Positions 39,975-49,586 of a DNA stretch of 64,000 nt are shown here, piece after piece. Origin of the DNA: Symbiodinium natans (lineage: Eukaryota > Sar > Dinophyceae > Suessiales > Symbiodiniaceae). Under the pieces are notes generated by a model. That model was not told the origin of the DNA. It saw only the letters and a list, made by a program, of their open reading frames with translations, and did no database searches. Both the position numbers and the translations under genes were made by a program. Each line of letters opens with the position of its first letter. Positions within the stretch are counted from its first letter, which is position 1. The stretch is taken from assembly GCA_905221605.1 (NCBI GenBank), contig CAJNDS010000324.1:771201-835200 (forward strand), read 5' to 3'.

Positions 39975-40176
39975 GTGCCTGGCGCGCTTCGTTTGTTTAT
40001 TGGGCCGGGGAGGCCGGGAGGCGGGCGGGCGCGCTTGCCTAAACCTAGAACCCCCAAAGCCCCAGACACCCCCCAAAACCTCCAGACTGGAATGCCCCCA
40101 AAATGCCTTATAAGCCACTTTAGGTTTTAGGGTTAAGGGTTTAGGGTTTAGGGCCTAAGCCCCCTGAAAGCCCCAG

Positions 40177-40255
40177 AGAAGCCTCGTCAAGGAGTTGTTC
40201 AACGTCCTGGGCTTCGGAAGCGCCATCCGCAAGTATCCCGTAGGCAGCGACGATG
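40177..40255 (+). CDS. Candidate exon 3, locus H
   Basis: AAGCCCCAG|AGA, phase 0, frame RSLVKELFNVLGFGSAIRKY then PVGSDD, donor GTGAGC, an excellent consensus. Among the best single exons. Confidence 0.62.
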
Positions 40256-40390
40256 GTGAGCTTCTGGGTTTAGGGTTTAGGGTTTAGATTTAGGGCTTCG
40301 GACCCTAAACCCTGAAACCTAAACCCTAAACCCTAAACCCTAAACCCTAAACCCTAAACTTCGCAGGATCTAGGGTGAGGTAGGCTCCAG

Positions 40391-40465
40391 GTTCACTCCT
40401 GCAATACGATCCTCCATGTCTTGGGTGCTCCAGCAAGAGGAAGCACAGCGCAGAGAGCCCAACAT
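40391..40465 (+). CDS. Candidate exon 4, locus H
   Basis: GGCTCCAG|GT; in phase it reads SLLQYDPPCLGCSSKRKHSA then ESPT; donor GTGCAC leaves one base. An alternative frame (FTPAIRSSMSWVLQQEEAQR) is at least as protein-like, so the frame is unsettled. Confidence 0.42.
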
Positions 40466-40547
40466 GTGCACCCTCAACCTCAGATACCCTAAACCCGAAA
40501 CCCTAAACCCTAAACCCTAAACCCTAAACCCTAAACCATTCGGCGAG

Positions 40548-40702
40548 GTGACACCACTGAGCTCTCGTCTGGCGAGGGCGATGAGGACGGGGGCGAGGGC
40601 GCAGCTTGGCTATGTTCGAGGACACAGTTCAGGCCCTTATTCACTTTTTTTGGGGTGTTCAGCGCCGCTTTTCAGCCCTGTATTTGTTTTTTCTCCAAAA
40701 AG
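40548..40702 (+). CDS. Candidate exon 5, locus H (acidic then hydrophobic)
   Basis: TCGGCGAG|GT, in phase, frame DTTELSSGEGDEDGGEGAAW, CSRTQFRPLFTFFGVFSAAF, QPCICFFSKK, donor GTCACC at phase 0. Acidic stretch then a probable membrane helix and KK. Confidence 0.5.
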
Positions 40703-40732
40703 GTCACCTTTTCTCCTAGGCTACTCTTGGGC

Positions 40733-40839
40733 CTAAACCCTAAACCCTAAACCCTAAACCCTAAACCCTAAACCCTAAACCCTAAACCCTAAACCCTAAA
40801 CCCTAAACCCTAAACCCTAAACCCTAAACCCTAAACCCT
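40733..40839. repeat. CCCTAAA array
   Basis: About 15 perfect units, followed at 40936-40985 by a TTTAGGG array and (GGGTGAA)n units. Confidence 0.96.
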
Positions 40840-41411
40840 TTTCTTGAGGGGGATCTGGGACTCAGCGCCATGTAACCCTACACCCTCAAACCAGCCCCAG
40901 AGGCGCATGGGGTCTTCTACCTTCTAGCTACATGGGTTTAGGGTTTAGGGTTTAGGGTTTAGGGTTTAGGGTTTAGGGTTATAGGGTTCAGGGTGAAGGG
41001 TGAAGGGTGAAGGGTAAAAGACTTAGGGTGAAGGGTAAAGGGTAACGGGCAAAGGGTAAAAGGGGCTTAGGGTAATGTAAATCATACTGGTAACCCCCCC
41101 CCCCCCGGCTGCTACTGCTGCTTGAAGTTATATAGGTTCATACTTATTACATGAATTCCAACGGTACAGTTTGCAGCATCTCACCTGGCTATGTTTGTGT
41201 TTGTCCCTTCTTCACAATAGCATGATGGCTGTTAGCGAATCAATATATTGCGTGGCATCGTTATCTACATCTTTGCCTATTCGTGTAGGTAGATTTTACG
41301 ATCATGCTCATCTGCATGTGTTTTGATACCCACAATTCCCTACTTTAGTGGGGAATGCAGAAAGCTTTTGAATTTAGGGCGACCCTAAACCCAGAACCCT
41401 TAGCATTGAAG

Positions 41412-41484
41412 GCTTTTGACGGCTTTGAGGGCGCTTGGGTCCGTAAGAGTCTGTTGGGGACAGCCCCCTGGTCCTCCAAGAAGG
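41412..41484 (+). CDS. Candidate exon 6, locus H
   Basis: GCATTGAAG|GCT, phase 0, frame AFDGFEGAWVRKSLLGTAPW then SSKK, donor GTTATT leaving one base. A consensus GTAAGA also lies inside the frame at 41443. Confidence 0.5.
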
Positions 41485-41660
41485 GTTATTGGGCTAGGGT
41501 TTAGGGCTCAGGGGTTAGGCGTTTAGGGTTTAGGGTTTAGGGTGTGTGGTTCTTGAGGGCGTTTAAGGGCTTAAGGGTTGCATAGGGTTCCTGGCTTCGT
41601 GTCTCGGGTTGGGGTCCTACACCCTAAACCCTCAACCCTAACTTGAAGACGGATGCTTAG

Positions 41661-41709
41661 GTGTCCATCACGCAAATTTCCCGTCGCCGGATGCCAGACC
41701 TGACTTTAA
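41661..41709 (+). CDS. Candidate exon 7, locus H
   Basis: ATGCTTAG|GT, in phase, frame VHHANFPSPDARPDF, donor GTTCAG leaving two bases. Confidence 0.45.
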
Positions 41710-42044
41710 GTTCAGGGTTTACTGTTCGCCTCTTAGCAAGGGAATAGTCTTTGAATGGCTTGAAGGAGAAAAAAGCATGAACATCGAGGAAGAGTACTTG
41801 CAATAAAGAGGATTGCTCGAACAATGATGGGGGTCCCTAACATGATTTAGGGAGCATTCCATGAAGCACTGGGTTTGGCAGCCACCTTGGGTGAAGGGTT
41901 CCCTAAACCCACTAAACCCGTCAAGCCCCAGACAAAAGCCCCAAAAACCATCAAACCCTAAAGCCAAAAGACTTGTAAACCCTAAATCCCAAACCCTAAA
42001 ACTGTGAAGCCCAAAACGTGTCGAGTTGATGGTTTTCGTGCAAG

Positions 42045-42081
42045 GTATGGGAAGATGGCGCCTTGCACCCTTTGCCATTAG
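42045..42081 (+). CDS. Candidate 3'-terminal exon 8, locus H
   Basis: CGTGCAAG|G completes Lys; frame YGKMAPCTLCH then TAG 42079-42081. Ends with a CxxC pair. The eight exons sum to 598 nt: one base plus 199 codons. Confidence 0.42.
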
Positions 42082-42439
42082 GTCGTAGATGTGAGAAGCC
42101 GGAAGCCCCACCCAAACCCTGAACCACAGCCAATAAGGCCTGAAAGCCTTACATCCCGAAGCCTCCATGATCTTGTTCGGGCTCCCCCAACCCTCGCCCG
42201 CCCGCGCCTATGCACCCTTCTTGAAACCACGCTGAAAAAACACATTTTCGGGATGAGGTCGGTTTCAGGGTGTAGGGTTCAAGTTTTTGTGAGTCCCCAA
42301 ACCCTAATTCCCTACACACCCTAAAGCTCCAAGCACCTAAAATCCCGGGTTTTGGATTTAGAGCGAAGGGTTTGGGGTTTAGAGGTTCAGGGTTTAGGGT
42401 TTAGGGTTTGGGGTTTCGGGTTGTGATGCCGCTGCAAAG

Positions 42440-42513
42440 GAAGTACGTGCTGTACGTCTTGGTGTGCGTTCCGCGCATGGCTGTTGCCGTGATGCTGGCC
42501 ATCACAGGCCTTC
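42440..42513 (+). CDS. Candidate exon (membrane segment)
   Basis: GCTGCAAAG|G, frame KYVLYVLVCVPRMAVAVMLA then ITGL, donor GTTGAC. One clear transmembrane helix with basic residues on both sides. An ATG at 42426 is in frame upstream. Confidence 0.52.
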
Positions 42514-42526
42514 GTTGACCCTTAGC

Positions 42527-42640
42527 TTTAGGGTTTAGGGTTTAGGGTTTAGGGTTTAGGGTTTAGGGTTTAGGGTTTAGGGTTTAGGGTTTAGGGTTTA
42601 GGGTTTAGGGTTCAGGGTTCAGGGTTCAGGGTTAGGGTTT
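42527..42640. repeat. TTTAGGG array
   Basis: About 15 units with TTCAGGG at the right. Confidence 0.95.
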
Positions 42641-43009
42641 AGGATTAACAACTTGACTTCAATGTGCGGCCCAGAAACCCTGAAACCCTGAATTCTAAGA
42701 CCAGGTTTAGGGTGCACCCTGGCGAAGGGGAAAATAGGTGTCTAGGGCCTAAACTCTACATAACCCTATGTAGCCCAGAGTTTACTTTTTTCAATAAGGC
42801 CCTCAAACCCACCCAGTCCAAGAACATGGGACCCAAAACTACATGGAATACAGTATCTCATCAGGGTGCAAGGCGTATATATAGGATTTCTCATTTTAGA
42901 CACTGGAAGGCCCATGATATAAGCCAAAACCGTGCCTTTACCTTTTGCCCTTTGTGTATGATATGTCCAGTACTAGTACTCTAAGATTTTTTGTGTTAAG
43001 TCAAGCAAG

Positions 43010-43127
43010 GCAAGCTGCTTTTTCAAGCTGGAAGTCTCAAGAGGCGGCCCGCGAGGAGACGCACAAGGGTCAGGTCCAGAAAGGAGATGGCGTGATCAAC
43101 CCCATTGAGAGTTTACGAAACGAGAGG
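43010..43127 (+). CDS. Candidate exon, locus I
   Basis: TCAAGCAAG|G, frame QAAFSSWKSQEAAREETHKG, then QVQKGDGVINPIESLRNER, donor GTATGT at phase 0. No telomere repeat within 350 bp. Confidence 0.58.
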
Positions 43128-43150
43128 GTATGTGGATTTCTTTCACAAAG

Positions 43151-43283
43151 CAGCGGGCGCCTCACAGCGACTGGTTGCGTGCGAGATTGCTGACATGTAT
43201 TTTCTTTGATAGGTACCTTCTTGGTGTGCTATTGAAACCCCTTAGAACTCATAGGTTGTCTTCTCTCCAAGAAAACGCAGCCG
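43151..43283 (+). CDS. Candidate exon, locus I
   Basis: TTTCACAAAG|CAG, phase 0, frame QRAPHSDWLRARLLTCIFFD, RYLLGVLLKPLRTHRL, SSLQENAA, donor GTAAGA leaving one base. The intron from 43128 would be only 23 nt. The frame is open upstream too (from ATG 43130), so an indel is an alternative. Confidence 0.55.
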
Positions 43284-43308
43284 GTAAGAGATGTAGATTC
43301 GGGCACAG

Positions 43309-43470
43309 GTGCCGACTCCCCATCCTCGAGAAGAAAAGCCCCAAGAACCCATGAACCCATAACAGCCGCGAAACTTGAACCCCTATCAGGACTTTCAGCC
43401 TCACCAATCCTGACCCTCAACAAAGTCCAAAACAGGCCTGATAAGCTGTCAACTTTAGTCAAAGCTCAGG
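43309..43470 (+). CDS. Candidate exon, locus I (Pro/Ser/Lys-rich)
   Basis: TCGGGCACAG|GT, in phase, frame ADSPSSRRKAPRTHEPITAA, KLEPLSGLSASPILTLNKVQ, NRPDKLSTLVKAQ. The intervening intron would be 25 nt with GTAAGA and CACAG ends. Donor GTTGGA leaves one base. Confidence 0.55.
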
Positions 43471-43732
43471 GTTGGAATTTTAGGTTCTACGGTTTAGGGT
43501 GTAGGGTGTAGGGCATAGGGGTTCGGCTTTTTAGGGTGTAGGGAGTTACACTAGATCGAGCTTACCGGTTTGGCGTTGAGGCTTGCCTGCGCAATCATAG
43601 GTTCCCCCGAACTTGCCTTTACAAGGTGCCCCCAAGAGTCCAAGATCACAATAGTAGGGGGTATTTCTTTGGGGGGAAAGTTTGGGGGGGGGGGGGGGAC
43701 CCTATGACGCAAGTGTTGCGGTCATCACGCAG

Positions 43733-43783
43733 GCACTCGCTACCTCGCCAACACGCTGAGCCTATCAGATCTGATCCTCGGCT
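43733..43783 (+). CDS. Candidate exon, locus I
   Basis: CATCACGCAG|GC in phase with 43470; frame TRYLANTLSLSDLILG, donor GTTCCA. Unspliced it reads CSRHPSPNS to a stop. Confidence 0.48.
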
Positions 43784-43862
43784 GTTCCAGACATCCAAGC
43801 CCTAATTCCTAAGCCCTGAACCCGAAGCCCGAAGCCATAAACCCTAAAGCCTCAACCCTGAA

Positions 43863-43945
43863 TCCTAAACCAACCCCCCCCCCCCCCCTAAGCCATAAAC
43901 CCTAAAGCCTCAACCCTGAATCCTAAACCAAACCCCCCCCCCAAC
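43863..43945. repeat. Direct duplication with C-tracts
   Basis: AGCCATAAACCCTAAAGCCT...AACC followed by C-runs, twice (about 43830 and 43890). Confidence 0.8.
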
Positions 43946-44235
43946 TGGAGTTTGAAGCAGCTCCATGGGGTCGGGTCTAAGCATCAGACCTTAGGGACAC
44001 TTGACACTGACTCGCGGGAAGCATGGTGCGGGAGAGTCGGGCAAGCCTCTGCTTCCCTAAGCTTTTCTTAAGCTAAGCCCTATACACCCTAAACCCAAAG
44101 CACACTTAAAGCCCTGACCCTGCAGCCTAAGTAAATCTATCCCCCCCCCCTCCTCCTCCCCCTCCTCCGCCTCCTCCTCCTCCTCTTTCCCCCCGAAACC
44201 CTCGACCCTAACAGTTGAACCTGCCGCCACTGGAG

Positions 44236-44287
44236 GATCCTGAATGCCGTCGCCCTGGCTTTCATTCTGGACCCGGCGATCCACGCA
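44236..44287 (+). CDS. Candidate exon (membrane segment)
   Basis: CACTGGAG|G, frame ILNAVALAFILDPAIHA, donor GTAGGT at phase 0. Hydrophobic helix with one Asp, as in transport proteins (inference only). Confidence 0.5.
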
Positions 44288-44295
44288 GTAGGTTA

Positions 44296-44400
44296 AGGGT
44301 TTGGGTTTTGGGGTTTAGGGTTAGTGTTTTGGGTTTTGGGTTTTGGGTTTTGGGTTTTGGGTTTTGGGTTTTGGGTTTTGGGTTTTGGGTTTTGTGTTTA
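44296..44400. repeat. (GGGTTTT)n array
   Basis: About 12 perfect units of a heptameric telomere variant, immediately after the donor. Another such array is at 48625-48680. Confidence 0.94.
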
Positions 44401-44630
44401 TAGGGTTTAGGGTGTAGATGGCTCCGAAGTGTGGGGCTTGAGTCACAGAGCTCAGAGTTCGGATGGTCTTAAGGCTTACAGGGCCCTGGAACCCTAGAAG
44501 CTTTTGACGCCTAGAACCCTAGTAAACCACAACCCCCCCCCCCCCCCAGTTTTTCTGCCGCTTACCCCTAAACCCTAAACCCTAAACCCTAAACCCTAAA
44601 CCCTAAACCTTAAACTTTAAGGGTCTCAAG

Positions 44631-44680
44631 GAGGGCCGAGGCTCCCCTTTGGGTTCTGCAGCTCGCAAAGATGCATGCCG
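44631..44680 (+). CDS. Candidate exon, locus J chain
   Basis: GTCTCAAG|G, frame RAEAPLWVLQLAKMHA, donor GTGGGT leaving one base. The frame continues open (GGFGQFGARTDYRLG). Confidence 0.48.
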
Positions 44681-44907
44681 GTGGGTTTGGGCAGTTTGGG
44701 GCTCGCACTGATTACCGTCTGGGCCCATTTCGTTTTTCTTCCCACCACGGAAGCCCACACCCGAAACCCCTCAAAATGACACACGCATACTTACACCACC
44801 TTGCACCCTCAACCCCCACCCCCCCCCCCCCCCCCCAACCCAAAAAGAAAAAACCAAAACCCTCAGCCCAAGACCCTAAACCCTAAATCCTAAACCCTTC
44901 TGCTAAG

Positions 44908-45010
44908 CTCTTGAAATTTTCGAGGACTTGGACGAACTCGTCGAGTCTGCCTTCATGCCCAGGAGGCCTCGCCTCACCAGTTTTGACCTTCAGCTCCTTA
45001 AGTTGATGAG
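44908..45010 (+). CDS. Candidate exon, locus J
   Basis: TCTGCTAAG|CT in phase with 44680; frame LEIFEDLDELVESAFMPRRP, then RLTSFDLQLLKLM; donor GTGCAG leaves two bases. Acidic helix followed by a basic turn; very protein-like. Confidence 0.62.
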
Positions 45011-45241
45011 GTGCAGGGTTTGGGGTTTAGGGTTTGGGGTTTAGGGTTTTTGGTTTGGGGTTTAGGGTTTAGGGTGCAGGATTTCGGATTTGGGGGTGTG
45101 CCAATTATGGCTTTGAGTTGACAATAATATCCTTCGACCCGATTTGGTGCCCTCAAGCCCCAAAGCCAAAGAGGCTGCGAAAGCCTGAAGCCTAAACCCT
45201 AAATCCTAATTATTCTTGTCTGCCCCGTCATTTTGCGAAAG

Positions 45242-45259
45242 TCTTGCGGCCTTCTGCAG
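45242..45259 (+). CDS. Candidate micro-exon, locus J; telomeric donor
   Basis: TTGCGAAAG|T, LAAFC, then |GTTTAGGG. Only 18 nt; supported by phase on both sides. Confidence 0.28.
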
Positions 45260-45286
45260 GTTTAGGGTGTAAGGTTCAGGGTTTAG

Positions 45287-45338
45287 GGAAGAATCCCCCA
45301 AGAGATCATCTTCGAAACGGAAAGCCATGCAGTCCTGA
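45287..45338 (+). CDS. Candidate 3'-terminal exon, locus J; telomeric acceptor
   Basis: GTTTAG|G in a repeat unit, frame EESPKRSSSKRKAMQS, TGA 45336-45338. Basic Ser-rich tail. Confidence 0.48.
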
Positions 45339-45654
45339 AACGTCTTAGCTCCTTAACCCCAGACCTTAAACCCTAACACCTCGCTCCTAAAACAACCCGA
45401 AGATGCCTCAGCCCAACTCCCACAACCCTGAGTCCCAACCTGGCACCAAAACTCTGAAGCACCTAAACCATAAACACCCGAAAGCCCTGAACCCGGCACA
45501 CTGCAACCTCCAAACCCTCAACGCTAAACCCTAAACCCTCTCCATCTGTATACACTCAGCCCCGACTGCTAGAACCCGAAAGCCCCAAGCCGCCGAAATT
45601 CCAAACCCCAAAAAAGGACTCCTGCGTCCACCATGACCTTACTAAACCCTGAAC

Positions 45655-45745
45655 CCTCCTAAACCCTCCTAAACCCTCCTAAACCCTCTAAACCCTCTAA
45701 ACCCTCTAAACCCTCTAAACCCTCTAAACCCTCTGAACCCTCTGA
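45655..45745. repeat. (CCCTCTAAA)n array
   Basis: Nine-base and ten-base CCCTCTAAA/CCCTCCTAAA units, about ten copies. Confidence 0.92.
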
Positions 45746-45756
45746 ACCTTCTGAAG

Positions 45757-45855
45757 CTCGAAAGCCACCCAAACGAAGACAGGGCCCGCTTCTTGCTGGA
45801 TGCCCTGGGAACGTTGCCAATCCCACGCTTGGAGATCCCAGGACGGCCTTTGTCT
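45757..45855 (+). CDS. Candidate exon 1, locus K chain
   Basis: TTCTGAAG|CTC, phase 0, frame LESHPNEDRARFLLDALGTL, then PIPRLEIPGRPLS, donor GTCTTG. High GC block between two degenerate arrays. Confidence 0.55.
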
Positions 45856-46086
45856 GTCTTGTTTTTGTTGCGGGCTTATGGGTTGGGGTTTAGGGTTTAG
45901 GGTTTAGGGTTTTAGGGTTTCAGGGTTTTAGGGTTTTGGGGTCTTAGGGTTCAGGGTTTGGGGTTTAGGGTTTAAGGGTGGGGGGGGGGGGGTAGGATTT
46001 AGGGCTTGAGGTTTTGAAAGTCCAGGGTTTAGGGCTGGTTGAGGGGTTGGTGTCAGTAGGGCCTGTTGGGGGGCTGTTGTTTCAAG

Positions 46087-46158
46087 GGTTCCGGAGGGTT
46101 CAAGCACTATTCGGGCTTTGATGTATTTGTGGGCGGCCCTATGCGGCAGCTCTGTCAG
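46087..46158 (+). CDS. Candidate exon 2, locus K
   Basis: TTTCAAG|GGT, phase 0, 24 codons GSGGFKHYSGFDVFVGGPMR then QLCQ, donor GTAAAG (good consensus). Confidence 0.58.
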
Positions 46159-46264
46159 GTAAAGTCTGTGAAGAAACCGAATTGGAGTTTGCTGTGCAGA
46201 GCGTCGTTGCTTAGGGTTTTCGCGCTTGTTGGGTCTGTGAGAAGGGGAGATGGGTGCGGTGCAG

Positions 46265-46322
46265 ATGGCCGCAGAACTCTCCCCTCCGCTCCCAAAGACG
46301 GGCTATGTTGAAATCCCGAAAG
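46265..46322 (+). CDS. Candidate exon 3, locus K
   Basis: CGGTGCAG|ATG, phase 0, frame MAAELSPPLPKTGYVEIPK, donor GTTGAA leaving one base. Confidence 0.5.
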
Positions 46323-46379
46323 GTTGAAGCCCGAAAATCCGCGGAGCCCGTAAATAATGCCGCTGTGAAGGCACCGTTG

Positions 46380-46645
46380 CACCCACACCCCCACACCCCC
46401 ACACCCCCACGCACCCACGCACCCACGCACCCACACACACCCACACCCACACACACCCACACACCCACGCACCCACGCACCCCCACACCCCCACACCCAC
46501 ACACACCCACACACACCCACACACCCACACACCCACACACCCACACACCCACACACCCACACACCCACACACCCACACACCCACACACCCACACACCCAC
46601 ACACCCACCCCCACCCCCACCCCCACCCCCACACCCCACCTCCAC
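46380..46645. repeat. (CACACCC)n array
   Basis: CACACCC/CACGCACCC heptamer-octamer units, C-rich on +, long open frames in every phase (HTPTHPHTPT and antisense Val/Gly/Cys runs) are artefacts. A GT-rich relative of the telomere arrays. Confidence 0.96.
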
Positions 46646-46948
46646 ACTCATCACTAATTAGTTTTGGGTACCTTGCTTTACTGGATGGCAAGGACAGTGA
46701 GGTAGGTACCTCGCAAATGGGTCAGCCCCAGGGTTTAAGGTACCTAACCCCTACAATTCCTAGAGACAACAGGTCCCGAGCCTTCAAAAGAGCTGTTCGC
46801 AGAACCCCTGAAATAGAGAATGTCTATGTTACCCAGCAGTATGAGCAGCTGAATTTGAAAACTGTCCTAATAGAGTCTCAACCCTAGACCCAAAACCCTT
46901 AACTAACCCGAGACCTCCCGCCCGAACCCCGAACCCACTGGGCCGGAG

Positions 46949-46989
46949 GCGTTGGCAACCTGCGCGGAGGGATGCAGGCCCTTGTGTAG
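46949..46989 (+). CDS. Candidate 3'-terminal exon 4, locus K
   Basis: GGGCCGGAG|GC in phase with 46322, frame VGNLRGGMQALV, TAG 46987-46989. The four exons total 270 nt, a multiple of three. Confidence 0.42.
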
Positions 46990-47339
46990 TGGTGGAGTGG
47001 GGCCAACCCAAAACCCTTTGTGGGGGTGTGTGGGGTGTGTTTAGGTTTTTTAGGGTTCCTATATCTAGAGTGCCTAGAAAAGGCACCGTGCTACTGACAA
47101 GTGCCCATGTGTTGCAGTGCTTCTAAGGAAGCCAGTGGCGGTAGAGGAGCCTCCCTCTAGAATCCGTTGATATTCAGTGTGATGCTTGCTTTGCTTGTAT
47201 ACCAACTACCCTCCAAAAAGTGCGTTCTTTAAAGTGGGCTCTTGCTTATGTTGCGGCTTGCCCTGCTTGAACTTTTCTTGTGATTTCTTGAAGCTGACCC
47301 AGAGAGGTAGGATGTGGGGGCAGACGAAAGCGGCACAGA

Positions 47340-47530
47340 GAGAGGAGAGAGAGAAAGAGGACGAGAAAGAGAAAGCTAAAAAAAACGCGAGAGAAGGGGC
47401 GGGGCCACGCTCGCACAGAGAGAGAGAGAGAGAGAGAGAAAAAAAAAAGCGAGGCGAAAGACAGAAAGAAACCAAGAAACCAAGAAAGAAAGAAATGGAA
47501 GGGAAAGAAAGAAATAATGAAAGAGATAAA
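47340..47530. repeat. Purine (GA/GAA) tract
   Basis: Imperfect GAGAGA and GAAAGAAA for about 190 bp. A shorter similar tract is at 38062-38115. Frames on both strands (REREREKKK / FFLSLSLSL) are low complexity. Confidence 0.93.
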
Positions 47531-47757
47531 TAACTCGAAATAGCAAAATGTAGAAAGAAAAAGCAAACAAAGAACAAATAAAGAAAGAACACCATGGAAG
47601 CAAGAAGCAAGACTAGCCTTAATTCCCTAAACCCCAAACCCTAGCAGATTCCCAAAGCCATGGCAGACGTAGGCTCTGAGGTGTTCAACTGGGCTTGTCG
47701 GGGATACAAATGTTGGCGTGTTGGGTGGTGAATGTTTCTAAGTTTGGGAGTTGGGAT

Positions 47758-47873
47758 TATAGTAGAAGCCAAAAAGTTGGAAACTCAGTAGCCTCAATCC
47801 CTAAGAGTAAAGTATAGGGAATCCCAGCACTCTTTGTCCTAAAAAGGTTTCCAACTTTTTGGGTTTACTGTAA
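47758..47873. mobile_element. MITE-like foldback, family G
   Basis: TAGAAGCCAAAAAGTTGGAA (left) is mirrored by TTCCAACTTTTTGGGTTTA (right), about 24-bp arms. Confidence 0.75.
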
Positions 47874-47979
47874 GGGGTTTGGTGTGCCTACTGGTGCTTT
47901 GTGGGGTATGAGGGGAATTAGGCCTCTGGAGGATGTTATCGTCCCGGTTTGCGACTCCAGGTTTACGAAAAAATCAAGA

Positions 47980-48060
47980 CCCCAAAGCCTAAACCCCAAA
48001 CCCTAAACCCTAAACCCCAAACCCTAAACCCTTAACCCTTAACCCTTAACCCTTAAACCA
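47980..48060. repeat. CCCTAAA then CCCTTAA array
   Basis: Five CCCTAAA-type and five CCCTTAA units. Confidence 0.92.
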
Positions 48061-48130
48061 TTAACTTGCCAAATTAAACCCTGGGTTGAATGCGTGCCCG
48101 GGCCACTGGATGTCAGCTTTTTGGTTGCAG

Positions 48131-48183
48131 AGCTTTTATTCAAGCATGCGGCATGCGAGCTTAGCCTTATCGGATGGGCTCTT
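48131..48183 (+). CDS. Candidate exon
   Basis: Pyrimidine-rich CTTTTTGGTTGCAG|AGC, phase 0, frame SFYSSMRHASLALSDGL, donor GTTGGG. Unspliced it runs LGHRLNPKP to a stop. Confidence 0.42.
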
Positions 48184-48265
48184 GTTGGGCCATCGGCTGA
48201 ACCCTAAACCCTAGAGCCCTGAACCTGAACCCGAAACGCCAAGCACTGAACCCTACCCTGCACAG

Positions 48266-48315
48266 GAGCGCGTCAAGAACTTTGTGCCACTGGGCTTGGC
48301 ATCAGAGAACTTCGG
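48266..48315 (+). CDS. Candidate exon; telomeric donor
   Basis: CTGCACAG|GAG, phase 0, frame ERVKNFVPLGLASENF, donor GTTTAGGG leaving two bases. Confidence 0.5.
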
Positions 48316-48419
48316 GTTTAGGGGGCCCCAAAATAGCCGACACAGGGTTCAGAAACCCTGGACCCTAAACCCAAAAGCTTAGGATTTAGGGTTTAGAGGC
48401 CCGGGGTGTTTTATTAAGA

Positions 48420-48545
48420 GGAAACCCCAAAGCTCCTCTTCTCCGTGCCTACGTCGGTAGCTGACAGATATAGGGGCCCTAGAGAGGGCTTCTTTATCTG
48501 TCAGCTACCGACGTAGGCGCGGAGAAGAGGAGCCTTGGGGTTTCC
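48420..48545. mobile_element. Long foldback with 50-bp arms
   Basis: 48421-48470 and 48495-48545 are near-perfect inverted copies (GGAAACCCC...TAGCTGACAGATA / TATCTGTCAGCTA...). The loop is about 24 bp. A transcript would form a strong hairpin. No second copy in the window. Confidence 0.9.
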
Positions 48546-48845
48546 CTAAAGGGTCCATGTACCCATGAAGGAGCTCCTATAAGCCTGTAGATACCAGCTT
48601 TAGTGCTTTAGTGCCCAAGTATGGTGTAGGGTTTAGGGTTTTGGGTTTTGGGTTTTGGGTTTTGGGTTTTGGGTTTTGGGTTCAGGGTTGGGTTTAGGGT
48701 TTAGGGTTTAGGGTTCAGGGTATATACTATTCTACTATTCCAGCAAGGCTGGGGCTGAATAGTCTGGGTGTTGCCTGTAGGAACCTAAACTAAGTTTAAT
48801 GGAGCTTTCTAGTAGATACTACACACCCTTATTGCGGTAGCTAAG

Positions 48846-48895
48846 CAAACTTTGCGGAGTTTGCGCGCAAGGAGCATGAAGAGCTGCTTCCTGAA
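48846..48895 (+). CDS. Candidate exon (acidic)
   Basis: GTAGCTAAG|CA, frame NFAEFARKEHEELLPE, donor GTTTGT at phase 0. Confidence 0.48.
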
Positions 48896-49038
48896 GTTTG
48901 TGTTTGGAGTGTTGGGTTTTTGGGGGTTGGGGGTTTTGTGCGTTCTGGCCCCTTCGGCCTTTCGGGACTTTAGGTTAAGGGCTTAGAGAGTTTATAGAGG
49001 TTAGGGGGTTTTTCTTCCATTGCTTCGCACCCACAGAG

Positions 49039-49089
49039 GCAGGGAGTTAAAGATGCAAGATGGCGAAGGGCTCGGGGCGCTGTCTCCAA
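49039..49089 (+). CDS. Candidate exon
   Basis: CCACAGAG|GC, frame RELKMQDGEGLGALSP, donor GTTATC. Phase with neighbours unresolved; start at 49052 (AAAG|ATG) would fit 48895. Confidence 0.42.
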
Positions 49090-49437
49090 GTTATCCCCGA
49101 ACTGCGCTTCAGCCTCAGAAACTAAGCATCCTAAGCCTTAAGTTCTAAACCCCCCAAAACCCTCATGTGCACACCTCACATAGAACCAGAAGCCGCCACC
49201 TTTACCCCAATGCTCCATACACCTTGACCCTCTACTGCTTACCCTAAGTCCCCGAACCGAAAACCCGCACCTTCAGGGCCCCCCAGGATAGAGTCGGGTT
49301 AAGGATTAGGATTGATTGGTTATTGTTTTCTTAGGGTGTTTAGGGTGTTAGGGTTGAGGATTTTTGGATTTAGGGTTTAGGGGTTTTTGGGGTTTTAGGG
49401 TTTAGGGCTTCGGCTTTTGGGGCTTCGAGCCCTCGAG

Positions 49438-49476
49438 GAAAATTGCTCTGCTCATCCTCGGCCTGGTATTGACCTG
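49438..49476 (+). CDS. Candidate exon 1, locus L chain (membrane)
   Basis: GCCCTCGAG|G, frame KIALLILGLVLT, donor GTGCCT leaving TG. Unspliced it reads on as WCLLLQPLHDRRF to a stop. Clear hydrophobic helix. Confidence 0.5.
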
Positions 49477-49586
49477 GTGCCTCTTGCTGCAGCCGCTGCA
49501 TGACAGGCGCTTTTGATACAACATCAGATTCTAAGTGTCACATCGGGTTTAGGGTTGAGGGTTAAGGGTTTAGGGTTTAGGGCCAG

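Noticed and set aside
43285-43330. CCCH-like KRCRFGHRC zinc-finger motif
   Set aside because: It appears only if the GTAAGA...CACAG segment is read through; spacing does not match a full CCCH finger.
46155-46691. Long open frames on both strands over the CACACCC array
   Set aside because: They translate a simple repeat (Val/Gly/Cys or His/Pro/Thr runs) and have no non-repeat domain.
47206-47637. Phe/Ser/Leu-rich minus-strand and Lys/Arg/Glu-rich plus-strand frames
   Set aside because: Translation of the purine tract at 47340-47530.
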